A stretch of 6,077 nucleotides of DNA from contig CAZCWX010000647.1 in NCBI GenBank assembly GCA_964502465.1, positions 1 to 6,077 on the forward strand, written 5' to 3'. The notes beneath the pieces were generated by a model that saw only the letters and a program-made list of their open reading frames with translations, was not told where the DNA came from and made no database searches. Shown one piece after another: positions 1 to 6,035 of the stretch. Both the position numbers and the translations under genes were made by a program. Position 1 is the first letter of the stretch; each line of letters begins with the position of its first letter. Source of the DNA: CAZCWX01 sp964502465. GTDB taxonomy: Bacteria; Desulfobacterota; Binatia; Bin18.

Positions 1-527
1 ATCCCAGGTGGAGCATAGGTGATGCGTATTGATTCTCCAGGAAGTACAAAAAGCGACTGGTTGCCTGGATCACCAGCACCTGGCACCGCATCATCAACGT
101 TGTCCGACACCAGTCGGAGATACACACCGCGAAACCGCGCGCCCATCTTTTGGTCCAGCATATACGTCACCGGATTAAACGGAACACCAGCCAGCACTTT
201 TTGGAGCGTCACCTCAACGGACGGTCCAGCGACAGTCGGATCTACCACCTCTATGCGGAAATTATCCGGATCGGCGTTGCCATCGGCAAAGGCACTTGTT
301 GCCGGGAGCGCATCGTTCGTCACAAAGTTGCTGACTTGCAGAGATTCGTTGTTTGGAATTGGCATGTTGGCTACTCCACCAACTTGCCCCAGGAAGGATA
401 AGCTGACAGGCGGCACTTGCTCTTCTTCCTGAGGAGGGCCGTCGTCAGCTTGCTGGCAGGCAAAGAGGCTCAAACACAGTAAACCGAGAACCTGAAATCC
501 GCTCAGGTATTGATACACCCTCTTCAT
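1..527 (-). CDS. Putative secreted lipoprotein, N-terminal part (gene runs off the left edge)
   Basis: The minus-strand frame opens at ATG 527-525 and stays open to position 1, giving about 175 residues without a stop; the C-terminus is outside the window. A purine-rich GGGAGGG lies just upstream of the ATG. The protein begins MKRVYQYLSG, continues with a hydrophobic segment (residues 10-23) and reaches a lipobox-like LFAC with the lipidated cysteine at residue 24; Gln at +2 would favour the outer membrane in a diderm. An acidic, Pro/Gln-rich linker follows (residues 26-40). The remainder is rich in beta-formers, Asn, Asp and Gly, including a VYLRLVSDNVDD stretch, and resembles all-beta extracellular or carbohydrate-adhesion-type domains. 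I recognise no catalytic motif and assign no function. The lipoprotein call is fairly firm; the domain type is inference. A long antisense reading frame over the same DNA is taken to be a shadow. Confidence 0.72.
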   Translation of the reverse strand, partial: MKRVYQYLSGFQVLGLLCLSLFACQQADDGPPQEEEQVPPVSLSFLGQVGGVANMPIPNNESLQVSNFVTNDALPATSAFADGNADPDNFRIEVVDPTVAGPSVEVTLQKVLAGVPFNPVTYMLDQKMGARFRGVYLRLVSDNVDDAVPGAGDPGNQSLFVLPGESIRITYAPPG

Positions 528-588
528 GATCCCTCCCCAGCGAATTTTCTGTATAAACTGGCCCGTCGGTAGTAAGCGCGCAATTGTT

Positions 589-618
589 ACTCTAAAAGGA
601 ATCTCCTCTAAATGTCAA
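589..618 (-). promoter_or_regulatory. Predicted sigma70-type promoter for the lipoprotein gene
   Basis: On the minus strand a perfect TTGACA (613-618) is followed after 18 bp by TAGAGT (589-594), which matches 4 of 6 bases of the -10 consensus. Transcription would start near 580, leaving a leader of about 55 nt before the ATG at 527. The perfect -35 and correct orientation support it; the 18-bp spacer and imperfect -10 limit confidence. Confidence 0.45.
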
Positions 619-717
619 TCTTTGCATCGTCATCGTTCACGCAGCCAACAGGGGGGCTCACGGAACTCATAAGAGTAAGGTTTTTCCCATAGCCTTGTGT
701 CCTCGACCTTTACTTTT

Positions 718-757
718 CCCCTCACCCTATATCTCTCCCGCAAGGAGAGAGAGAACC
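718..757. repeat. REP-like palindrome (CTCTCC-CGCAA-GGAGAG type)
   Basis: A perfect 7-bp stem, TCTCTCC (732-738) with GGAGAGA (744-750), encloses the loop CGCAA. It is preceded by CCCTCACCCTAT and followed by GAGAACCCC. This arrangement matches, from memory, a dispersed intergenic repeat seen in many environmental bacterial genomes. It lies downstream of the symporter stop codon at 824, but no T-run follows the hairpin on the minus strand, so it does not look like a standard intrinsic terminator. It could still protect the 3' end of the transcript. No transposase gene is associated with it. Confidence 0.6.
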
Positions 758-823
758 CCAAAATCGCCTCTTCAAACAAAGACAAGCCGCGGTAAGTTGT
801 GACTGGTAAAGCTTGCCCTGTCC

Positions 824-2782
824 CTATAGGAGTTGCTGATTGTGCCGGTCTCCACTCTGCCGCGTCGTGTGGCGATAATTTGCCAGGATTATCCTCCCCT
901 TTTCCGAAAGACCTATTTTTCTTTGCCACAGACCACCGTCTCGGAGATAGCCTAACCGATCAAGGCGATTCACCACGACCCCCAAAATTGCCGCATTTGC
1001 GCCGGTCGCTCTGCCAAGTTCCTGCAAGGTGCTGCGCGTCTCTGCCACGTGAGCAAGAATCTGCAGACTCAAAGGATCCAGACCATGCGAAGCAGGGGTC
1101 GGTTCAGCACTGGTCGTTTCTCTGCCACAATGTTCTCCTGCGGGCGTTAAGGTAAACGTAAAAAAATCTGGACCATGTGAGGAACGGCGTTGTAACAAGC
1201 CGGCGCGCTCGAGGTCAGCAACCAGGCGGCCACTCCGCGCTGAATCCATCGCCAAAAAATCACTCAACTCCACCATAGTCGTGTACCCCCGACGCATAAG
1301 GTCAAGGACACGCAGATGATCAGCCTGCACAGGGAACTGTGCCGCAGGGGCAACCGGCAAAGACTTTTTTGTCCGTGTCCAGAGCGAGAGACCAACAATC
1401 ACCGGGAGTGTTACCATCGCCCCAATCACCACAGTGTGGACCGGCCAGGTCACTACTTTACTCAGTGTCAGCCCTTCGTATAGCAGCATCACTGCCATAC
1501 TCGTCAACGTTCCCCAGAAAGCCCCAGTGGCGGTGAGGCCAGGCCAGCGGTGTCCCAGGAGAAAAACCAGGGCAGCCGGCCCGAGCATGGCACAGCTCAC
1601 TGCCAGCAAAAAATAAGGGCCACCGGGATAAAAACACAACAGCCAGATAGTGACTCCGGTGAGCAGGGTGAGAAAACGGCTGGCACGCAGCACCTCCGCT
1701 CGCGTGGCTTCAGGATGCCACAGGCGCTGGTAGATATCTCGCACGAGCGTGGCGGTAATTCCCATGTGTGCATTGCTGGTGGTCGAGATCGTGGCAGCCA
1801 GTGCGGCGATAAGGCCAAAGAGCGCGATACCGGCAGGCAAGTCTCGCATCAGCATCCCATACGCTCCCATAGGGTTTGCCTGGTTCAGAAACGCCTCACG
1901 ATACAGACTGCCGGCATAAAGACCAAAGATCCCCATGGTGCCGTGGATGATCACCACTAATAGCCCACCAAGAATAAATTGCCAGCGTGACACGGCTTCC
2001 GAACGCGCAGCAGCCGCGCGCAGCCAGTAGTAATTGCCCCCCCATTGGATGAAAATCCCCAACAAAAGAAAAATGGTGAAGACACTGGGGTAGCTCATCT
2101 CCAACCAGGGAAACGACCCAAGGGTCCCTTGCGAAAGAGGAGAAGATGTCACAAAGTGTTCCCGAATCAGAGACCACCCACCAAAAGTGACAACACAGTA
2201 CACCGCGAGCGCCGGTAACAACACAAAGCCCAGGAGAACCTGGACGACATCGGTTAAGGTGAGCGCCCAGAAACCACCGAGGAGAATAAACATGAGGTGA
2301 CCGACGAGCACAAGCGTGATCATCAGCCAGAGCGGTCCGCCAAGAAACCCGGTCATGATCAGGGCCATGGCGACAATATTCATCGCCACAATGCCGGTAA
2401 TGCCGAGCAGGGAAGCCAGGCTGACCACGAGACGGGTGCGCGTATCGAATCGCATCTCCAACCACTCCGGGAGGGTGTACGCGCCACAGCGGCGGATATA
2501 CGGGCAGGCGAAGATCCCGTAGAGGATATACCCAATGATGAGCGGCAGGCTGGCTCCCAAGATCCATCCCATAAATCCGTACTGGATCGTCAGCCCAGGC
2601 ACGATGCTCGTCATACTGCCGGCGAAGGCAATACCACAGATACCAGCCACCCCTGCCACTAGCCCGACTTGTCGGCCCGCTAAGAGATAATCAGCCTCAG
2701 TGACCACCCACCGTTTGGCGTACCACCCGAGAAACCACAGGACCGCGATGAGCACGAATACCGCAAGGCCAAAGGTGATCAT
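824..2782 (-). CDS. Sodium:solute symporter (SSS family) with C-terminal tandem winged-helix domains
   Basis: This is a 652-residue inner-membrane transporter; numbering is from ATG 2782. Residues 1-470 are a multi-pass SSS (LeuT-fold) core with family signatures: YLLAGR at 32-37, TLPEWLEMRF at 103-112, GGFWALTLTDVVQ at 169-181, and an ISTTSN segment leading to DIY at 349-351. By spacing to DIY, Ser333-Thr334 line up with the Ser pair of the Na2 sodium site in vSGLT-type proteins, which suggests sodium coupling. The substrate cannot be named. The usual SSS length is about 450-550 residues; here a basic WTRTKK junction leads into about 170 extra soluble residues. Residues 483-551 and 567-635 each read as a winged helix: helix, TxxEL-type helix, recognition helix ending LERAGLL or LDRLGYL, then a wing ending LTPAGE or LSEKGR. 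SSS C-termini are normally cytoplasmic, so these domains could reach DNA or a cytoplasmic partner. The frame is continuous. A GTG five codons upstream (2797) overlaps the ribosome binding site and is rejected as the start. Confidence 0.9.
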   Translation of the reverse strand: MITFGLAVFVLIAVLWFLGWYAKRWVVTEADYLLAGRQVGLVAGVAGICGIAFAGSMTSIVPGLTIQYGFMGWILGASLPLIIGYILYGIFACPYIRRCGAYTLPEWLEMRFDTRTRLVVSLASLLGITGIVAMNIVAMALIMTGFLGGPLWLMITLVLVGHLMFILLGGFWALTLTDVVQVLLGFVLLPALAVYCVVTFGGWSLIREHFVTSSPLSQGTLGSFPWLEMSYPSVFTIFLLLGIFIQWGGNYYWLRAAAARSEAVSRWQFILGGLLVVIIHGTMGIFGLYAGSLYREAFLNQANPMGAYGMLMRDLPAGIALFGLIAALAATISTTSNAHMGITATLVRDIYQRLWHPEATRAEVLRASRFLTLLTGVTIWLLCFYPGGPYFLLAVSCAMLGPAALVFLLGHRWPGLTATGAFWGTLTSMAVMLLYEGLTLSKVVTWPVHTVVIGAMVTLPVIVGLSLWTRTKKSLPVAPAAQFPVQADHLRVLDLMRRGYTTMVELSDFLAMDSARSGRLVADLERAGLLQRRSSHGPDFFTFTLTPAGEHCGRETTSAEPTPASHGLDPLSLQILAHVAETRSTLQELGRATGANAAILGVVVNRLDRLGYLRDGGLWQRKIGLSEKGRIILANYRHTTRQSGDRHNQQLL

Positions 2783-2788
2783 GGAACA

Positions 2789-2794
2789 TCTCCT
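2789..2794 (-). promoter_or_regulatory. Ribosome binding site that fixes the symporter start
   Basis: AGGAGA on the minus strand sits 6 nt before ATG 2782. The in-frame GTG at 2797 immediately precedes and partly overlaps this motif, so it cannot be served by it. The ATG therefore is the better start and the protein has 652 residues. Confidence 0.7.
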
Positions 2795-2902
2795 CACAAT
2801 GCGTTACGAACCTGTCGCACCCTACGATGACGAAAAGGCTCAGGCTCTCTGCCCTGTGCCTTATACGGATTCCACATGATGCTTAGCCATTGCTCCGAGA
2901 CA

Positions 2903-2934
2903 CCTTCGCCCTTCGACAGGCTCAGGGCGAACGG
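2903..2934. repeat. REP palindrome, family A, copy 1
   Basis: CCTTCGCCCT (2903-2912) pairs with AGGGCGAACGG (2924-2934), with one unpaired C in the 3' arm. The 11-nt loop is TCGACAGGCTC (2913-2923). On the minus strand it reads CCGTTCGCCCT, then GAGCCTGTCGA, then AGGGCGAAGG. From memory this is a very widespread REP-like element of environmental proteobacteria and candidate phyla. It lies in the intergenic stretch between the symporter and the metallophosphoesterase, inverted relative to copy 2. Confidence 0.75.
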
Positions 2935-2953
2935 GGCAAGAGGCAGAGGTACT

Positions 2954-2991
2954 AAAAAAACCGTTCGTGTTGAGCTTGTCGAAACACGAAC
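2954..2991 (-). terminator. Probable intrinsic terminator of the metallophosphoesterase gene, built on a REP hairpin
   Basis: Read on the minus strand, the 9-bp hairpin of REP copy 2 is followed by GG and then seven consecutive T (2960-2954), the layout of a rho-independent terminator. It lies about 77 nt downstream of the metallophosphoesterase stop codon (3069-3071) in the right orientation. The stem is only moderately GC-rich and the 11-nt loop is long for an efficient terminator, so strength is uncertain. Confidence 0.55.
2961..2991. repeat. REP palindrome, family A, copy 2
   Basis: GTTCGTGTT (2963-2971) pairs perfectly with AACACGAAC (2983-2991) around the loop GAGCTTGTCGA (2972-2982). 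The loop differs from the reverse-oriented copy 1 loop at one base, whereas three adjacent stem pairs differ and are all compensated. The two copies lie head to head about 26 nt apart, like a two-unit BIME arrangement. Confidence 0.75.
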
Positions 2992-3068
2992 ACTATGGTG
3001 GATAGCCATCAAGTAGAGATCGTATTAGCAGATCTTTGCCCCGACGTCATTCGTGCGGTTGTCTGGGG

Positions 3069-4529
3069 TTACACGTGGCTGATTGATTCGTGCCGCGTAG
3101 GGTCTTGGGGGTGTGGAGCCCGCAACGTCAACAGCGAGATTTCTGGTGGGATACCAAGCCGCATGGGATAGCCGTAGAACCCGACACAGCGGGTAATAAA
3201 CATCAGCATCTCCTCACGGTAAAAGAGCCCCTGATCAGGGATACCGCACAGGCCAACGACGGTGATCGCATGGTCGCGCCCCAGTTGCACCCCCACATGA
3301 CCACCGTGCGTATGGCCGGAAAGAACCAGCTCAGCGCATCTCTCTGGGAGGAGCGCAAATGCTTGCGGGTCATGGTTTAAGAGCAATCGAGGAACCGACT
3401 CACGTGCTCCCCAGGAGTGAATGATGTGGGCGTACCGCTCGTCTCTGCCATTTCTGGCAAAGACGTAATCGATCCCAGCTAGTTCGAGAGGGTGCCTTTG
3501 TATATGCAATGTGGTGACCGCGTTCCGCAGTGTGATCACTCCAGCCTCGCGGAGCAGGCGCACGAGCCGCTCTGGAGCATCAAAGTCATGGTTGCCAAGA
3601 CACGCCCACTGTCCGTATGGCGCATGAATGCGTGCCAACGCCTCATAGAGGGGCGTGTCAAAGTCGCCGCTGCGGTGAGTAAGAAAATCGCCGGTATGGA
3701 TCACGACATCTGGCCGGGCAGCGTTGGTCAACACCGCCATATGGAGCAGCCGCTCACGATTCATGGCCCCACCGACGTGGATATCGGAGAGATGCGCCAC
3801 TCGTAACCCCTCCAGCTCCCGTGGCCAGTGGGGTACAGCAATCTCCCGCTCTTCGACGCGAAAATCGTAGGTGAGTTTCACATTCGAAAGGGAGATGAAG
3901 AAAGGCATGCCAGCACCCAAAACACCAACCTGCTGGAGGAATTGCCGCCGCTCTACGGAGACGGTAGTGTCGGGTGCGGTCTCAAGCTGATGCTGCCAGA
4001 TGCGCTTCAGCAGTCGTTGACTCAACCGCCCCAGGCCGAGCAGAGCGTAGCCAAGAAATAATAAACCGTGCGCGCTATACCAGATCGCACCAACCCAGGA
4101 AATCGCCGGGTTATGGAGAATAGGGATGGGACTGCCAACCCGAGCAGTAAACAGTTGGGCAACCATCACCACATCACACAGCATACCAATGACAACAAAG
4201 GGCAAGAACAACGTGTGTGTCCGCGGGTGGGTGCGGCAAAATTGTTCGACGAATGACACCAGCCGGACTCGCGCATAGGAAAACGGGAAGAAGCCAACCG
4301 GGACAAGCATAGCCAGAAACAGCGATCGCCGGAGACCAATCCCCCACAGGATGACAACGGCAAGGAGAATAAACAGGTTCAGTCCCCCCTGCCAGCGCCA
4401 CAGCCAACGAGAGGAGAGCAAAGACGAGAAGAATGACATTGCACCAGTCTGCATCACGAGGTGTACCATACCATTTTTGTACGAGCCTACCAGCTCCTCA
4501 ATAGCCCAGTTGGGCTTCTCTAGGCTCAT
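3069..4529 (-). CDS. Membrane-anchored calcineurin-like metallophosphoesterase (YkuE/YaeI-like)
   Basis: Numbering is from the ATG at 4529 (486 residues). About four membrane segments occur near 48-66, 68-86, 106-128 and 142-166, followed by a basic loop and ERRQFLQ with twin Arg at 194-195, then a further hydrophobic stretch (about 200-216). The C-terminal half carries the full metallophosphoesterase motif set: DIH (D249, H251), GD (D281), GNHD (N313, H314), NHD (H386) and GHTHGG (H406, H408). The ending, with GIPDQGLFYRE and PPEISLLTL, matches the YkuE/YaeI/LpxG type, whose known members act on phospho-lipid or UDP-diacylglucosamine-type substrates; the substrate here is unknown. The catalytic domain probably faces the periplasm. 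The start is uncertain: a GTG at 4607 would overlap the divergent gene, ATG 4529 lacks a good ribosome binding site, and ATGs at 4469, 4454 and 4439 are alternatives that keep all membrane segments. A REP-based terminator follows the gene. Confidence 0.88.
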   Translation of the reverse strand: MSLEKPNWAIEELVGSYKNGMVHLVMQTGAMSFFSSLLSSRWLWRWQGGLNLFILLAVVILWGIGLRRSLFLAMLVPVGFFPFSYARVRLVSFVEQFCRTHPRTHTLFLPFVVIGMLCDVVMVAQLFTARVGSPIPILHNPAISWVGAIWYSAHGLLFLGYALLGLGRLSQRLLKRIWQHQLETAPDTTVSVERRQFLQQVGVLGAGMPFFISLSNVKLTYDFRVEEREIAVPHWPRELEGLRVAHLSDIHVGGAMNRERLLHMAVLTNAARPDVVIHTGDFLTHRSGDFDTPLYEALARIHAPYGQWACLGNHDFDAPERLVRLLREAGVITLRNAVTTLHIQRHPLELAGIDYVFARNGRDERYAHIIHSWGARESVPRLLLNHDPQAFALLPERCAELVLSGHTHGGHVGVQLGRDHAITVVGLCGIPDQGLFYREEMLMFITRCVGFYGYPMRLGIPPEISLLTLRAPHPQDPTRHESISHV

Positions 4530-4578
4530 CGATACCAGTATGGTAAGAAAACGCCAAAAGAAAGAAAAGGAGGCCCCT
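4530..4578. promoter_or_regulatory. Short divergent intergenic region between metallophosphoesterase and epoxide hydrolase-like genes
   Basis: The 49 bp between the chosen start codons must hold the ribosome binding sites and perhaps the promoters of both divergent genes. The plus-strand AAAGGAGG (4566-4573) lies 5 nt before ATG 4579 and is a near-perfect Shine-Dalgarno. I find no convincing -35/-10 pair on either strand; promoters may extend into the 5' part of the metallophosphoesterase frame, which would favour its later ATGs. Confidence 0.4.
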
Positions 4579-4971
4579 ATGAGTGCTGAGAACGAAAAGC
4601 TTGTCACTGCCTTTTGCCAGTCCCTGCTCGCCGCTGATATGGCGAAGACGGTCGAATATCTGGCTGAAGACGTTTTCTACCACAACATCCCCTGGAAGCC
4701 AGTGACTGGCCGCGCAGCGGTGCGTCAGGTATTAGATCCGTTGGTCCACGGTGCGAACAACGCGATCACCAAAATGGATATTAAGCACACCGCTTCGTCC
4801 GGCAATATGGTGATGAACGAACGGGTAGAAACGTGGGTGAAAGGAAATGTGAAGGTTGAGCTGCCGGTGTTTGGTGTGTTTGAACTCAAAAACGGCAAGA
4901 TCGCGCAGTGGCGGGATTATTTTGATAGCGGGACGACTAAACCATTGATGGATACTTTAAAGAGTTCTTAA
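4579..4971 (+). CDS. Limonene-1,2-epoxide hydrolase family protein (SnoaL-like fold)
   Basis: This is a 130-residue cytoplasmic protein of the NTF2/SnoaL alpha+beta-barrel fold, with the length usual for short members of the limonene epoxide hydrolase (LEH) family. LEH enzymes open epoxides with water in one step, using an Asp-Arg-Asp triad plus Tyr and Asn that position the water. Here YHNIP supplies Tyr34 and Asn36 (Tyr53/Asn55 in the Rhodococcus enzyme), NERVET supplies Arg82 (Arg99), and WRDYFD supplies Asp113 (Asp132). The other catalytic acid, Asp101, is replaced by Glu84. VFGVFELKNGKIAQWRDYFD is a clear family signature. The start follows an excellent Shine-Dalgarno 5 nt upstream; an upstream extension of the frame is antisense to the metallophosphoesterase and is not counted. 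It is divergent from the metallophosphoesterase and convergent with the aldo/keto reductase. Family is certain; activity and substrate are not. Confidence 0.9.
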   Translation: MSAENEKLVTAFCQSLLAADMAKTVEYLAEDVFYHNIPWKPVTGRAAVRQVLDPLVHGANNAITKMDIKHTASSGNMVMNERVETWVKGNVKVELPVFGVFELKNGKIAQWRDYFDSGTTKPLMDTLKSS

Positions 4972-4983
4972 CATCAGATTTTT

Positions 4984-5014
4984 GGTAGGGGCGGGTTTGA
5001 AACCTGCCCCTACC
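4984..5014. repeat. Long palindrome at a convergent gene junction (GTAGGGGCGGGTTT type)
   Basis: GGTAGGGGCGGGTTT (4984-4998) pairs with AAACCTGCCCCTACC (5000-5014), with a single G-T wobble at 4993/5005 and almost no loop. It begins 12 nt after the plus-strand stop (4971) and ends one base before the minus-strand stop codon (5016-5018), so it serves both 3' ends. No T-run follows on either strand, so it is better described as a REP-like repeat that may stabilise 3' ends or act as a weak bidirectional terminator. From memory, near-identical sequences are dispersed in several environmental bacterial genomes. Confidence 0.7.
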
Positions 5015-5015
5015 C

Positions 5016-6035
5016 CTAATTCCGATACTCATCCCCACAATCGCCGATCAGCTGGTACAGATCGCGAGACTTTTTGAGAACGCTTTCAATGCGGTCGTGA
5101 TCTTCGGGATCAAGCGCACAACCGAACACCCGCGCATTGTCTGCGCGGTGGTCCGCCATCCCTAATCGCACGCCAACAATCACCCCGGCGACCGCTGGTC
5201 GGTCCAGAATGTACCGCACGCCGACATTGGCGATGCTCACCTGATGTGTGTCAGCGACCTGTTTGAGCACGCTCAGCAATTCTTGAAACAGGCTCCAGCC
5301 ACCCCAGGCATCGATCATCTGTTTGTACTTCCGTAGGCTGGCCGTATTGAGCGCACTGCTGCGGGGTTCCGGTTGCCCAAGATATTGTTCAGACAACAGA
5401 CCGCCACAGAAGGTGCCGTAGGTCAGCAATTGGATGCCATGTTCCTGACAGAAGGGAATCATTTTCCGCTCAGGGCGACGGTCAATGAGGGAAAACTGCA
5501 CCTGATTGGACACAATACGAATGCCACGCTCCGTAATAATCCGCAGATGTTCGGTATCAAAATTGGTGAGCGCCAGATGGCGAATCTTCCCCTCATCACG
5601 CAATTGAGCCAGAAAGGTCAACGCGTCAAGATAACCGGGATCGTCATATTCCCACCAGTGAAACTGCAGGAGGTCCAGCGTTTCCACGTCCATGCGACGC
5701 AGGGAAATGGCGATATTGTCCTCCACGATCTTGCGAGTCATACGGCCTGGTCGTGGCACCCACTTGGTAAATGCCTGGATATTGGCAAGGGCTGCCTCGC
5801 CGCGTGTGGACTGCAAGTGCCGCCGGAACTCGCCGATAAAATCTTCGGCTGGACCATAATGGTCCGCCAGGTCCCAAGTCGTAAAACCGGCATCGTGGTA
5901 GTCAATCATATTCTGGATGGCGGCTTGCGGATCAATCCGCCCATGCGCACCCGATACTTGCCACATGCCGTTTAGTAACCGACAGAGGCGCAAGTCAGGC
6001 GTCAATGGAAGATAGCTGTCTGCTGGGAGCTGCAT
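5016..6035 (-). CDS. Aldo/keto reductase
   Basis: This 339-residue protein is an NAD(P)H-dependent oxidoreductase of the aldo/keto reductase superfamily, a cytoplasmic TIM barrel of typical length. The catalytic tetrad is visible: Asp55 and Tyr60 in WDLADHYG, Lys91 in FTKW and His126 in LLQFHWW. The cofactor-binding C-terminal motif is recognisable as VAGVIVGVR (Arg290) followed by ADNARVF (Asn300). The FHWWEYDDPGYLDAL segment around the catalytic His marks a subfamily found in bacteria, fungi and plants. The physiological carbonyl substrate cannot be told. ATG 6035 is preceded by a perfect AGGAGG (6041-6046) at 5 nt spacing, which fixes the start. No promoter can be identified in the 42 bp upstream before the window edge. 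The stop codon runs directly into the convergent-junction hairpin. Confidence 0.93.
   Translation of the reverse strand: MQLPADSYLPLTPDLRLCRLLNGMWQVSGAHGRIDPQAAIQNMIDYHDAGFTTWDLADHYGPAEDFIGEFRRHLQSTRGEAALANIQAFTKWVPRPGRMTRKIVEDNIAISLRRMDVETLDLLQFHWWEYDDPGYLDALTFLAQLRDEGKIRHLALTNFDTEHLRIITERGIRIVSNQVQFSLIDRRPERKMIPFCQEHGIQLLTYGTFCGGLLSEQYLGQPEPRSSALNTASLRKYKQMIDAWGGWSLFQELLSVLKQVADTHQVSIANVGVRYILDRPAVAGVIVGVRLGMADHRADNARVFGCALDPEDHDRIESVLKKSRDLYQLIGDCGDEYRN

Noticed and set aside
19..432. 137-residue plus-strand reading frame at the left edge
   Set aside because: It is antisense to the lipoprotein, whose signal sequence, lipobox and promoter give a better explanation; its Ser/Thr-rich composition shows no domain.
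718..757. Terminator call for the symporter at the REP-like hairpin
   Set aside because: The hairpin is followed on the minus strand by ATATAGGGTGAGGGG and no T-run, so it is listed only as a repeat.
630..929. 99-residue minus-strand reading frame overlapping the symporter 3' end
   Set aside because: It overlaps the winged-helix coding sequence in another frame, and its middle (SLRERYRVRG) is the translated REP-like hairpin; no ribosome binding site or family resemblance is seen.
1896..2567. 223-residue minus-strand reading frame inside the symporter
   Set aside because: It is an alternate frame within the conserved transporter core, rich in Arg, His, Pro and Trp as expected of an out-of-frame reading in GC-rich DNA.
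2860..2865. TATAAG on the minus strand as a -10 for the symporter gene
   Set aside because: At 17 bp upstream the bases are GGCTAA, which does not resemble a -35 box, so the hexamer alone is not convincing.
2794..3012. 72-residue minus-strand reading frame between symporter and phosphoesterase
   Set aside because: Its residues VSTSSTRT and ALSLSKGEG are translations of the two family A REP palindromes, a familiar source of false gene calls, and its 3' end overlaps the symporter ribosome binding site.
4539..4544. TATGGT as a plus-strand -10 for the epoxide hydrolase-like gene
   Set aside because: The matching -35 position reads TTCTCT, too far from consensus to call.
5373..5975. 200-residue plus-strand reading frame antisense to the aldo/keto reductase
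   Set aside because: It lies wholly opposite a well-supported enzyme gene, has no recognisable motif, and is best explained as a shadow of codon bias.
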